Source: Siphlonurus alternatus (Eukaryota > Arthropoda > Insecta > Ephemeroptera > Siphlonuridae). Taken from it: DNA of 64,000 bases. Below are positions 35,291 through 56,246 of the stretch, in pieces (within the stretch, counting starts at the first letter, position 1; each line of letters begins with the position of its first letter). Position numbers and translations under genes: made by a program. The stretch is from positions 7,517,142-7,581,141 of the forward strand of contig OX463778.1 in assembly GCA_949825025.1 (NCBI GenBank), read 5' to 3'. Under the pieces are notes generated by a model. That model saw only the letters and a program-made list of their open reading frames with translations, searched no databases and was not told the origin of the DNA.

Positions 35291-38200
35291 AGTAGTACAG
35301 AGGGAAGATCACTGTCAATTCACTGGAAATCAAGAAATACGTGGAATTTGGGAAATCTCATTTTATCGATACTGCTAAGACGCTGTTTTTTTCTGAATGA
35401 AAAGAGATATTTGTGATAATGCAAATACAAATATAATACCGTTACCTCTTGGCATTTTCTCATATTATGCCATGGTAAGTCAATGAAAATTGGAGAACAT
35501 GCACAAATCAGATGGTAATTTTTTCGCAGAATCTGTGTTATAAACGTACTGTTATAAAGTATATTATACCCCATTTAGAGAAATTTTCTTACTTCGATCT
35601 TTATATGACACCACAGGTTTTTATAAATTTTGAGTAAATTTGCGATATTGGAGCTATTTTTTTTTATCTCAAAACTTTTAAAATTACCTTTATTACAATA
35701 AAATATCAAATGAATATCTGCATTCATTTGCAGCTAGTCTCGTTTACATGATAAATTGCAAAATTGGTATAGAAAAAGTGCATGTCTAATTTTTATCCAT
35801 TATAAATCGAATAATACATATTATCTGTAACTGATGTAAACTGCATGCATATAGTTGGGTTGCAGTCTCTCATAAAGAGTGAGAAAATTTAGGAAAAAAT
35901 TGTAGTGAAAATTAAGAGGTATGTAACATGTATGAGGTTATTAGCTTGCCTTTCGGTCCCAACAATAATAGAGGCTTCAAGTCAGCTGATTTTTCGGTGA
36001 TCCCACCCGCTATACCAAACCTATGTAAAAAAAAAAACGTGAATTCGTTTTTTCACCAAGAATAAGATTTTTCAGGGATAATTCCTTTACGGAACTTTGG
36101 TCCAAAGTGAAAAATAAAGTAGATAATTCAAGATTTAGATTTTTTACTTGATTTATAACCGAGAAAAGTTAAAAAAACACTTTGCTTCATTTTCAAGTGC
36201 AAGATGGACCTTAGCGACAAACAGTTGCGCAGCGAAAGCGCATCACTTGAAGCCTCCATTTATTCTGCACATGCCCCCCCCCCCTTCTTCCCTCCGAAAA
36301 AAAATCACCCTTCTGAATTTTTTTCCCTGGTAAAAGTTTAATCATGGCATAATTAGTTTTATAATTATGAATTACACCAAGTATATAACACAATTGTATA
36401 CAGTACACTTCTATGTGTCTAGGATGTCCATTTCCGGTCGTCAACGCTAATTTAATCCAACTGTATTACCTATACAGACTGAAAAGTGTACGTGTGACCG
36501 CTCACGAGTCATGTCTAATTTAAACAGCTAGCTAAATACAATCACGTTCAGCCCAAATTAAATAATTGTAATAATTAAGATGCATTCAGTTTAATTAACT
36601 GTTCATGTAACCGTGCAATCGTAATCTAGTTGAAATAAATTTCATCTTTTATTCGCTATTAAGCTCCCTCCTCGTCTAATTTCCTCCTATTTTGCACCAT
36701 TTTAAAGGAAAAAGCAGAGAAAAAGAAGAGATTACATCTTCATTCCTCTTATTGAGCATAAAATTCTTTGAGCAAGGAGAAAATAATATGTGTTTTAGAG
36801 GTAAAAAGATTAGGTTTAGACGTGTAAAAGATGAGTTGAAGACGTAATTTTTCAACTGAAGAATATTTAAACCAATGGTCCAGTTCATGGGCATTTAGAG
36901 GCTAATTATTTAGTAATTGTGTTATACTTTTATACTAAACGATTTATTGACTATGGTCCACAAATAAGTAAAAACAGGGCTAATTGTCGTGACACTTGTT
37001 TTTATGATCTATCTCAAAAGTTCATTGCACTACCCTTCACTTCAACTTCCGCGTACTTTTTGCAATAATTTAACAACAATTCTCAACTAGAATCGGTCAC
37101 AAAAATAATATGCTTGTTCATAATTGTTGAACTGGAAAAATAGTTCATCCTTTATTCTTGAAGATCTGAATACTGTGTGGACTTAAACTCAATTTTTAAC
37201 ATATTTTACGGAACTAGGGTTACTTTTGTTTTTTTCTCGTGATTTTAGAAGGTCTTATCATTTAATTGATATAATTAATAAAAATAAAACATTAACATTT
37301 TTTTCTTTACAAGGATACACCCCTAAAAAGCTGACAGTTCGAGGCGCCGCGGGATAATGAGTAGAGATAAGGTTGAAAAGGATGGTGTCCACGGCCTGTT
37401 ACGCGTCCCAGCACCTCTAGGTGTCCGTCTTGACTCAGATTTTCCACGGTTCCCTCAGTCTCACCTCAGTGCTCTACTTTTTATCAATGGACCAAAGTGC
37501 AGATGTCCAAAGCTTGGGTAAACCACACACACAAGTGCATACAAGGTCATAATTAAGAGTGAATAGTAAAATTTTGCCTGATATAAAAAATAATAATAAT
37601 AAAAAAAAAAATGGTTTCATGTCCACATTTTCAAATAATCTTCAAAATATTTATAGACGTCAAAAACCAACTTGTAATTCCCGTTATTATTAAACAATAT
37701 TCACTGTAAAAAATTAATAAAAAGTATACTTATCGCCTTGGAAAATTTCCCATTTGCAGCGTTTTAAATCACCATGTCCTGTGTTATTCTTACGGGGCAT
37801 GGTGACTAACAAGGCTGTAAAGGCTAAATTTCCGAGACGACAAGTGTACACGCACTTTGTCCTACTCTTTCTAATGATATAATGACTAACTCATAACATT
37901 TTTTTTAGTACAAATCATCATTTCCTCAGAACATGCTGCTAATTAACAAAAGAGTGAGAGATATCTTCAGTGAAGTGGCTTGTTGTGCAAGAAGTGGATG
38001 GTGGGGAGTAGGATGACCGAGATTCCACTAAGAGGACCGTTCGAACACCAAACCTTATCTTAACACGTAACTCTATCAACACGTACCTTTTAAAATATAT
38101 CAGTAAGTATTAATCTAATATTGAAAAGTGAACTTATTATGTGATTTCTAGTTATAATAATGTGTTACATTACATACGTAAAAAAAAAAAAAAAGAACCG

Positions 38201-38328
38201 GTATTTTGGTTAAACAAGGTCAGTAGGTCACACGTTAAGGTTACGATGGTTCAAGTTCATGAATTCTCTATCCCCTCCTCCTCCTAACATCTACGGACGG
38301 TGGGAAGTGACGCCTTTCGTTTGGACAA

Positions 38329-38333
38329 TCAGT
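38329..38333 (+). promoter_or_regulatory. Candidate initiator of gene C
   Basis: TCAGT in the context GACAATCAGTAGG lies 82 bp before the ATG at 38411 and fits the arthropod initiator. A TTTTTCAG word just before the start codon could instead be the acceptor of a 5' UTR intron. Confidence 0.3.
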
Positions 38334-38410
38334 AGGCTAGCAACAACCACTCTGAAGAGTGTCTTGATCGATTTGATCGTAATAATAATTTTTCAGATAC
38401 AACTTCAAAA

Positions 38411-47500
<9,090 letters not shown>

Positions 47501-47615
47501 ATTATTAGGCTCATCTCACACTAGATCGCATCAGTTCAAAGCGTATGATATAGAATATTAAAATAACCTATGCGATCAGGTGTTCAGCTATAACGTATCG
47601 TATCCCTAGTCGAAA

Positions 47616-47621
47616 AATAAA
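47616..47621 (+). promoter_or_regulatory. Candidate poly(A) signal of gene C
   Basis: The first AATAAA after the TAA stop at 47500, 116 bp downstream, placed just before the tandem array that starts near 47620. Confidence 0.45.
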
Positions 47622-47880
47622 GGCAGTAGTCAAGTGGTGACTACTGCTAAGTGGTAATTTGAGCAGTGGTCAAGTAGTCACTGCCCAAGTGGTCGCAAGT
47701 AGTCACCAGTAGTCACTTTCAAGTAGTCACCAGTAGTCACTTTCAAGTAGTCACCAGTAGTCACTTTCAAGTAGTCACCAGTAGTCACTTTCAAGTGGTC
47801 ACCAGTAGTCACTTTCAAGTAGTCACCAGTAGTCACTTTCAAGTAGTCACCAGTAGTCGATTTCAAGTGGTCAAATTAAA
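47620..47880. repeat. Minisatellite of AGTAGTCAC words
   Basis: A roughly 24-bp unit (AAGTAGTCACCAGTAGTCAC plus TTTC) is repeated about seven times between 47695 and 47865, with looser TCAAGTGGTC words at both edges. It shares the GTAGTCAC vocabulary with the larger array at 49428-50280. Confidence 0.9.
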
Positions 47881-48186
47881 CGGTTTTTTAGTATTTTCTC
47901 GCGATATATCCGTCTATCATCACGATGCAGTTTTTTCCCGTTTAAGCCAACAGATAGATAAATTATAACTGGAACAAGTAAAGAAATTATTCTTTCACAT
48001 TTTTAACTTGAATTATTAAAATGTAATTATAATACTTTGTAATAATTCAAGATAAAAACGTGACAAACAAATAGGACGAGAAACATCTATAATATACATA
48101 CCAATTTTACGCTCCATGCAATAAAAACATTTACTTTTTTTTTAAAACTTTTTTTAAAAAAAAAACTTTTTAAAACATTTACTTTA

Positions 48187-48930
48187 TTAAGGTAGAGATA
48201 ACGCCGAACAGCTGATCGACGTAATGCCCTTTGATTAACATGTAAACCTTAGCAAATTGACAAAAATTCTGAAATTTTTTTGAGAGTCAGATATTAGTGC
48301 CTAAAAGTCATAGAAAAAATTTCAAAACGATTTAACGAGCCGATTTTATTTAATTAATTTTTTTAATTTTCAGCATAGGGCTTTCCCATGGAGAGCCAAA
48401 CTAAAAAATTAATTTAAAAAAATCGGCTCGTTAAGGGTAAGGTAACGCCACCAATGTTAAAAAAAATCCCTCTCACAAAAATTCTGAAAAAAATTTAAAA
48501 TGTTCTCCTCTATACCCCCTATCAGTACCTAAAATATCAGGTATACAAATACGATCTAGTTTTTGAGTTATGAATTTTTAAAGTTGACCAATTTAACATG
48601 GGAGTTTCATTTCTCCATGTTAAAGTAGTCAACTTTAAAAATTTATAACTCAAAAACTAGATCGTATTTGTATACCTGATATTTTAGCTACTGATAGGGG
48701 GTGTAGAGGAGAACATTTTAAATTTTTTTCAGAATTTTTGTGAGAGGGATTTTTTTTAACATTGGTGGCGTTACCTTACCCTTAAATGTTTTTGAAACTT
48801 TTGCTATGGCTTTTAGGCACTGATATCTGCCTCTCAAAAAAATTTCAGAATTTTTGTCAATTTGCTAAGGTTTACATGTTAATCAAAGGGGATTACATCG
48901 AACAGCTGTTCGACGTTATCTCTACCTTAA
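48187..48930. mobile_element. TTAA MITE (family 1) interrupted by a second TTAA MITE
   Basis: The outer ends are TTAAGGTAGAGATAACGCCG and its inverse at 48911-48930. The inner words TTTGATTAACATGTAAACCT and AGCATAGGGCTTTCCCATGG match 57667-58056. At 48431-48785 lies a complete family 2 element bounded by TTAA on both sides. Confidence 0.85.
48431..48785. mobile_element. Nested TTAA MITE (family 2)
   Basis: The ends are TTAAGGGTAAGGTAACGCC and GGCGTTACCTTACCCTTAA, with full-length complementary arms. It is inserted in family 1 sequence that is continuous at the corresponding place in 57667-58056, leaving TTAA on both sides. Confidence 0.85.
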
Positions 48931-49427
48931 ATTATTCCTAACTTATTAATTTTAATTTAATTTCCTAAGTATTTTTTTAATTTTTTACAGCAAAATGAAA
49001 GAATAATATTTTTTAATTCATACTTTATAAATATATAATAAAAAAAAATATATATGAAAAAAAAACACGTTGATTATTAAAGATTTATAATTATTAATAT
49101 AATAAATAAAATACATAATAAAAAATGAACATCTTTGAAGAATAATTACCAACGGCTTTCATCTCGGCGTCTTTTTTATCAAGTTCCAAGAGCCGATAAA
49201 CATTGACTGTTTAAGGCTACCTAGAACAAATAATTTGACACAAAGTAACGAGAATTTTAATAAATAAAATTTCATAATACGTTTTAGGTACTGAAAAGGT
49301 ACTTATCTGATGTAAAACTGCTTGAAAAACAAATTGTTCCGGGAGCTCTGCACACACAACCCCGTCTCACATGTGTTTAGTGCCACCATTTTAGATAATT
49401 TTCTTCATCACGAGAACCCCGTACAAT

Positions 49428-50280
49428 TGACTACTTGGTAAGTGATCACTTTCTTAAGTAGTCAGAATTTTGTGACAACTAATTAAGTAGTCAAATGCTA
49501 AGTGGTCATGATGTTTCGACTACTTGCATAAGTAGTCACAAAATTCTGACTACTTACCAAGTGATCAAGATTTTATGAACACTGAGCGCCGACTACTTAA
49601 TTGCATAAGTAGTCACAAAAATCTGACTATAACTTACGAAGTGGTCGAGATTTTATGAACACTGAACGCCGACTACTTGCATAAGTAGTCACAAAATTCT
49701 GACTACTTACCAAGTGGTCGAAATTTTATGAACACTGAGCGCCGACTACTTGCATAAGTAGTCACAAAATTCTGACTACTTACCAAGTGGTCGAGATTTT
49801 ATGAACACTGAACGCCGACTACTTGCATAAGTAGTCACAAAATTCTGACTACTTACCAAGTGGTCGAAATTTTATGAACACTGAGCGCCGACTACTTGCA
49901 TAAGTAGTCACAAAATTCTGACTATAATACTTACGAAGTGGTCGAGATTTTATGAACACTGAGCGCCGACTACTTGCATAAGTAGTCACAAAATTCTGAC
50001 TACTTACCAAGTGGTCGAGATTTTATGAACACTGAGCGCCGACTACTTGCATAAGTGGTCACAAAATTCTGACTACTTACCAAGTGATCGAGATTTTATG
50101 AACACTGAGCGCTGACTACTTGATTCAGTGGTCCGACTACTTAACAAGTGGTCAAGATTTTGAACACTGAGCACCTGAGCACTTGACTCAGTAGTCCGAC
50201 TACTTGACCCAGTAGTCTGACTACTTGTTTTAAGTAGTCAAGTACTTGTTTTAAGTCGTCAACCACTTGACTACTAGACT
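49428..50280. repeat. 73-bp satellite built from GACTACTT palindromes
   Basis: The unit contains GACTACTTGCATAAGTAGTC (near-perfect palindrome), then ACAAAATTCT, then a second imperfect palindrome GACTACTTACCAAGTGGTC, then ATTTTATGAACACTGAGCGCC. Unit starts at 49671, 49744, 49817, 49890, 49968, 50041 and 50114 show 73-bp spacing (one 78). The edges are more diverged. Confidence 0.93.
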
Positions 50281-50622
50281 CATTTTTTGACAAGGGATGC
50301 TATCTTACGTTTTTCATTTATAATTCAAAATTTTATATCATACGAATTCATATGATACGATACGATGCAGTGTACGACTAGCCTTATATTTATGAAATTT
50401 TATTATAATGCTCAATGTATATAGTAATTTATTAATATAATTTTATGTTTTTTGCATGATTTCTCTATTTAAAAGAGACTGACAAATAATGCCCAATTAC
50501 CAATAATTATTTATTATCTCATTTTTTTTAAAATTAATTTTCAGAAAATAGGGCAGATTAAATTCATCATGTCACTAACACACATTTTTTTTACATACAT
50601 CGCTTTAAAAAAAATCATAAAT

Positions 50623-50766
50623 AAGGGGCATTCACAAAGCCTTAAGGCCACATTTAAGGCTCAATAATTTAAGACCAGAAATTTTGGGTCTAAAAAACAC
50701 GTCTAAAATCAAACTTTAAATTATCGAGCCTTAAATGTGGACTTAAGACTTTGTGAATGCCCCTTA
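50623..50766. mobile_element. Foldback element, GGGGCATTCACAAAG family
   Basis: AAGGGGCATTCACAAAGCC at the left is mirrored by CTTTGTGAATGCCCCTTA at the right. The inner arms with GCCACATTTAAGGCTC and GAGCCTTAAATGTGG are also inverted. It is near-identical in length to the copy at 14233-14376. Confidence 0.8.
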
Positions 50767-51204
50767 AAAAATATATATAAATTTTTTTGTTAATTCCAAT
50801 TTTTATCACTTTTAAACAAATTATTATTTATTTCAAATTAGTATTTTAAAATATTTATTAAGTAAAATTTTTGGAATTAATAATATTTTTATATTAAATA
50901 AGCTTTATTTATTATTCAAAAAAACACCATTACATTATTATTTATTTTTTTGTGTCATAATTATTTATTTAAGTTATTCATATTTTTTTACTGTAATGTT
51001 ATTTATTTTTGGAGCTCCTTAATAAATTGATTAAACAAGGTCGACTAAAGATTTTATTTACCTGTTGACCCATATACCTGTGTAACGGTATTTCTTCTTA
51101 TTGACTCTGTAGCGGTATTACGTGTGACTAGCCTAACAGATCTTCAAGCAGTTCGATATTACGTCTACCTGTGTCAGGTGTATATAATTACAACTGGTGA
51201 TATA

Positions 51205-54200
51205 ATGAAGGGGCTAATTGTCGCACTAATTCTCCTCGTCATGAGACCGGAAGTGTCAATTAGTCATCAACCTGGGTACTCTGTAGTGGTCCAGTTACCA
51301 GCTGAAGGTGAGATATATGTGTATAAACCTTAATATGACACCTGTATAGAAGGTTCATTTTAATTTTAAATCAATGGACAACTTACATGAAAATGTTTTA
51401 TTGCATATTTGGACAGACGACATCGAATATTAATTTTTATTTTAAATCCTATAACAACTTTAAAATCGACTTTAAGTTATTTACTATGATTTTTTTTATC
51501 ATATAACAAGCTGCATGAAAAATTTATTTCAAATTTGAATGGAGAAAATCGATTTTTTTTTTAAACATCATATAGCACCCTTTAAACTGTGACGGAAGGC
51601 ATGTATCATGTTTCCTTATGCTTGCGTGCATAATGTTTGCACGACTATGACGTCACAGTGTTTTCCAGCACGATTCCAAGTGTGTTAAATCTGTAAAGCC
51701 GGTATTACACTATACAATTTTTCCTTACAAGAAAACTTGAACTCCATTTGTTCGTATGGAGATGAAATTTTTTTGTAAGGAAAAATTGTATGCAAAATTG
51801 TATCGTATAATATAGGCTTTAAAAAAAAAATGGCAATACACAACTCTAGGTTCTCTATTCAAGTATATGCAATTAAAATAATCATGCAGTTTGTCCAATT
51901 AATTGTGAATTTAGTGGCTATTTACGATCAAATATATACAGTAGAAACAGATAAATAATAATAATGTCAAATAATGTGGGATGCACGAAGAGTTAGAAGT
52001 ATGAAAATATTTTTTTCTAAAAAAAGTGATGTCTTACTTTATCTTTTAACAGTGGTTAAAAAACATCATAGCTCCTTAATTGTGAATCAAACCTTCAGAT
52101 TATAATAATTGATATCATATTATTATCTATAAAATTCATGCGACAAATAAAAATAATTAACTAATTTATTTATAATATTGGTAAATTTTACAAAATAAAA
52201 TTAAAACTCAATTTTTATGATCGGAAAAAACATAAAAAAAAGTAATATTTTTCATGTTTTTTCAAGTTCAATTATTTTATTACTATAAAATAATAATTAT
52301 TTAATGATAATAATGACTTAAAGTTTATGGAGAAAGCTATTCTAAAAAATCTGGATTTCGGTAATCCTTCTGCCAGTTCTTTGTTAGAAAATGCCATTAT
52401 ATTCTTTTTTGAACAGTATAATGGAAAAAATAATATTAAAATATTTCGAATGCATTACTATGTAAGTATTATAGTTGAGAAAGGTCAGTTATATTATCTA
52501 TATATAAACACAGAGATAGTGAAGGGATTGATAATGATAATGCAGCTCATCTTATCAACTTCCTTATCATTTTATCAATATAGTGTGACGTAACACGGAA
52601 CTTATTAATTGAAATAAAATGAATTATTATCTGTAGATTAATAAATATCACAGGAAATTTTGCTATTATGTAATATATAATGTTCTATATTGATTATTTA
52701 GACAATTGTTTAAATATATTCTATAAAAAAAATTAATTTTTATTTATTTTTGGTAATTTCACAAGATAACTTATATATTTTACAATTATAATAATTCCTG
52801 GTAAAAATTGACATTTTACAAGGCATTATTGCGCACAAGAACATTTAATTAAGGGGAAGGTAACACGGATCAGCTGATCGATGCAGTCCCATTTGATTGA
52901 AATGTAAACTTTAGCAGACACAACAATTCTAAAAAAAAAATTGAGAGACAGATTTTAGTAATTTGTCAGAGAAAATATTTCAAATTAATTATTTAATTAA
53001 TTAATCCGAGTTTTTTTAATTCATTTTTTTAATTTTTATAGCCTAGGGCTTTCCCATGGAAAGCGAAACTAAAAAAATCAATTAAAAAAAATTGGATTGA
53101 AGAATTTTTTCTGTGGCTTTTAGGTACTAAAATCTGTCTGTCGAAAATATTTCAGAATTTTTGTATCTGCTTGGGTTTACAATACATGTTAATCAAATGT
53201 GACTACATCGATCAACTTATCCATATTACCTTCTTCTTAAAGTGGTAAAAAATATCCTTTTACCAAATAAAAATATAAAAAATGTAACTCAAAAAACAAT
53301 AAAAGCATGTATTCTTAATTAGAATTAACATTATTAACAATTGTTAAAAACATTTCTATAATAAAGTGATTAGTAAAAAAATAGTAATAAATAAAATAAT
53401 ATAAAAAAATGTTTTTCTCTTATTAAAAAAAATAAGTATGCGAGGATGGTGTCGGAAAAAATTCGACTGTTAACTATCTATGACGGTGCGAACTGTAACT
53501 GCAAATGACTCGCTGATACGACTATACCTACCAGCATATAAATAAGCCAATGCTTGTTGTTCACAGAGGTGCAGTTATTTTTATTATCACATTGGCGTCA
53601 ATTGAAGTAGACGGATTTGTCACTGCGCCAAATATAACTGTGAAGACAAACAGAAAAAATCAGTGCAAAGGAATATAACAGTCAAATTAATTTAATTATT
53701 CACTCTGGAAGTAGCCGGAAGTGAAAGAAATTTGGTCCATCTATTTATATTATTATTTTCACAAATAAAACAAGTTAGTATACTTCAAATCACCCTGAAA
53801 AGTTTAAAAAAAATTAATTACAAACTGAAGCTACAAACTTCACACTTTAATTTTTAGATCCTTGCAAGTATGCAACTTTTAATACATCCCATATGCCATA
53901 TGCAGTACAATTGCTTGATTGTATACTCTAATGAGTGTTGAGATACACATTAACAAATAAATTCATCATTGCAGTAGGATGAAAGTATATCTTTTTAGTC
54001 AAAATGAGTGTGGAACTAATCGAGAAATTTGTGCATGTCGTAGCGCGTAAAATAATGTCATTATATATATATTGAAAGTTTCGAGGGAGAATGACACCAA
54101 GACCGTACATAAATCGTTCCTCATCCGCAATAATGAGCTATCTGCTACTTCAGGTGAGCAATAATGATAGTTTTTTATATCTATTTACAGCTCTTAATTG

Positions 54201-56246
54201 TGCTAACCTGATACATTGCTCATGAGATCGTGAAAGCTCAATATTGCGAACGAGGAAAAATGGACAATCGTCTACAAATGTCCTGTAACCAAATGTTCGG
54301 CAGGTCGCGAGGCTGCAGTATTTTATATGAATGTAGACAAGACTACTCTGTTCAGATGTCCTATATAACCAAATGTCCGGCAGGTCGTGAGGCGGTGCTG
54401 GCGGAGGACGGTGGTCGTGTGTCCGAGTTGCGCGCCGAGCGAGGGCCGTGCACGTGCATCGACGACTTCTGCAACTGCTGCACGGGTGTCCTGCTACAGA
54501 CCTTTAACCAGAAGGGCAAGTAGCTCGGCAGGTGGTACAATCCTCGAGACATTGTGTCACATTTGGTGAAAAAAAACCTTCGTCAAAAAACGTTAATATC
54601 TGATTAGCAATAATGACCACTAATAAGTAATAATATAATAACTATTTGAAAATTCGTATATTGCGTTAACGATTAAATTTTATCAGTTGCAACTTGGGAG
54701 ATGTTGTAAACCCACCTTGATTTCTCCATTTGTCTTCAGGTTGCGTCAAGTTTGCGTACGACCCTGATGACTTCGCCCTGAGTGTTGGTGTCAGTATGAA
54801 CGATAAGACCGTCTACAAGAACAGTGTCTCAGGTGACTACTCTCGGTCTGATTTAAAATTCCTTCAGTTTTGAACAGATAATTAGTAAAAATGTATAAAT
54901 GTATTGATGCGATTGTTTTTCTTGTAAATATATTGTTTTATAATGTACATTGCGTTCAAAAACAAAAAATGTACATCACTGGATCTATTGTAGGCAACAT
55001 TTGGAAGGTCGCTTGCAGCAGGTCCAAAGAGAGGGCAGCTATCGAAGCTCAAGAAAGTGGCCAATGTATTGACGAGGAAGAGAAGGAACGACTTAACTTC
55101 GAACTAAAATATATCCAGTGATGTTACATTTTTAGTTGAGCGCAGTATACAGTAATGTTGTTATGTGAATTATGTATGTTTTATGTTGATGTTTTGTCCT
55201 AATGTTTAATATATACGGCGTAATCCATGTTGTCTGTGTACAACCAAATGTTCGAAAAAAATAAATAAATGTATGAGAGCTTTCTGCATGGTCACATTCA
55301 AACTTGGTTGCAAAATTATTTAAAAAAAAATGTACTCTGGCTGATCTAGTATTCGGTTTAGGGGGAGGAGAGGGGAACTATATCCAGCAATGTTATTTCC
55401 TAATTTTAAAGAGAAAAACTGGTGTAATGGTAATGATGGTAATGGTAATACGTGATGATAATGGGCGCGATTCACGAAATAATTGTCAAGAAAAATAAAT
55501 GGATACATAATATAAATATAAAATAATTAAAAGAGAACCTGCATTTCAAAAGGACCATTTCCACTACTGGTCGTTATCAGTGAAAGAAGATTTAAAAAAC
55601 TAACCTTTAACTGCAATGGTTTTTATTTTCGTTTAAATTCGGGCTCTCTTCAAAATTCTAAATCGAAGTTTAATAACTCAATGATATATAATTAAGACGT
55701 CGTTGTATAGAAAATTTGGATAATTTCGAATCGAGACCAATATCTTCTTAATGTATTCTCATTCTTATATATATTATTATTTTTTTACAGAAATTTTAAA
55801 AAACATGATTTTTATGACGCTAAATTCATAGACATTTTTCTCCCCATACAGGAAAGAACCCCAAGCCGATATGCGTTCCGGTCCCTCGTCTCTCGGCCCT
55901 CGAACTTTGCGTTAAATTCAGCAACGTGTTCCTCACCGGACGGAACATCCATGCATGTGTGGACATGGAGGGCCAGTTCTTCGACACTTCGCTCTTCAAG
56001 TTCTCCTTCGACTGCATGCGTCTCGGGGCCAACGGTGTGGCGCTTCTCAAACCGGAGGACGGAGGGGGTCTGCCCGCGGAGCAGGGGGGCGAGGACTATG
56101 AGGGGGCTGCGGGGGAGGGGCCCGACTACGACATTGAGGGGGTTGGAGGACCCGAGGACGAAACTCCTTCGGCCCTCTCTAATGTCACCAAGGTCACAAA
56201 GGTCAACAAAACCAAGACTAAAGTGACCTCTGTAATCAAAGACTGA
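51205..56246 (+). CDS. DUF4773 family secreted Cys-rich protein, gene D
   Basis: Exons are 51205-51307, 54384-54515, 54740-54832 and 55852-56246, all phase 1, giving 240 residues. Intron 2 uses a GC donor (GCAAGT) with an AG acceptor. Residues 1-13 are a short hydrophobic signal-like segment. Exon 2 carries Cys57-x-Cys59-x4-Cys64-x-Cys66-Cys67. Exon 3 (31 codons) begins Gly-Cys-Val-Lys and ends Ser-Val-Ser. Exon 4 has Gly-Lys-Asn-Pro-Lys-Pro-Ile-Cys, three more conserved Cys, and a Gly/Glu/Asp tail with Glu-Asp-Tyr-Glu and Asp-Tyr-Asp, candidate tyrosine sulfation sites, ending Lys-rich. It is the closest relative of gene E. A second terminal exon is possible (54994-55121). The signal peptide has no basic residue except Lys2, so an additional upstream start is not ruled out. 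Confidence 0.8.
51308..54383 (+). other. Intron 1 of gene D
   Basis: The 3.1 kb intron contains a repeat fragment with CTATGACGTCACAGTG (51575-51690, related to 56510-56640), a short foldback with TACAATTTTTCCTTACAAG arms (51707-51800) and a TTAA MITE (52849-53240). Near the 3' end lies an 80-bp direct duplication that includes the splice acceptor (54277-54383). Confidence 0.6.
52849..53240. mobile_element. TTAA MITE (family 1), diverged copy
   Basis: TTAAGGGGAAGGTAACACGG at the left with a decayed inverse at the right (CCATATTACCTTCTTCTTAA). Inner words such as AGGGCTTTCCCATGGA match 48187-48930. Confidence 0.7.
54994..55121 (+). CDS. Candidate alternative terminal exon of gene D
   Basis: A TATTGTAG acceptor is followed by 128 bp in the phase required by exon 3 (phase 1). 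It encodes Gly-Asn-Ile-Trp-Lys-Val-Ala-Cys, then a Lys/Glu/Arg-rich stretch with a second Cys, ending at TGA (55119-55121). Two overlapping AATAAA signals lie at 55260-55269. Splicing to it would give a 151-residue isoform lacking the four-Cys C-terminal module. GC content and codon choice rise within the exon against its AT-rich surroundings. It could alternatively be an exon relic. Confidence 0.5.
55260..55269 (+). promoter_or_regulatory. Candidate poly(A) signals for the short isoform of gene D
   Basis: Two overlapping AATAAA words lie 139 bp after the TGA of the alternative terminal exon, preceded by a T/G-rich 3' UTR-like segment (TTATGTGAATTATGTATG). Confidence 0.35.

Larger units (their letters stand above)
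30186..38328. other. Divergent intergenic region between genes B and C
   Basis: About 8 kb without a supported gene. It contains a short foldback with AAGTCGTTC-CATTTATCTTTG arms (30682-30793), AGTTGAAA-end MITEs (31105-31382, 34764-35042, 36624-36858), SINE family 1 pieces (32403-32600, 37320-37540), small hairpin elements (about 32737-32855, 37720-37855), and a GC-rich orphan block (35060-35290). Each gene start has a few hundred bp free of recognised repeats. Confidence 0.55.
47881..51204. other. Intergenic region between genes C and D
   Basis: It contains the nested MITE pair (48187-48930), the 73-bp satellite (49428-50280), a GGGGCATTCACAAAG foldback (50623-50766) and AT-rich unique DNA. 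The last 200 bp before the gene D start is repeat-free and should contain its promoter. No clear TATA or initiator was picked. Confidence 0.55.

Noticed and set aside
47678..47866. Minus-strand frame of repeated Thr-Thr-Gly-Asp-Tyr-Leu-Lys-Val
   Set aside because: It is the translation of a 24-bp non-coding minisatellite; a multiple-of-three period keeps the frame open.
49428..50280. CRISPR-like array of repeats and spacers
   Set aside because: The spacers are themselves repeated and the genome is eukaryotic; it is a tandem satellite.
54304..54383. Use of the first duplicated acceptor for gene D exon 2
   Set aside because: The frame from 54304 meets a TAA before reaching the CxCC motif.
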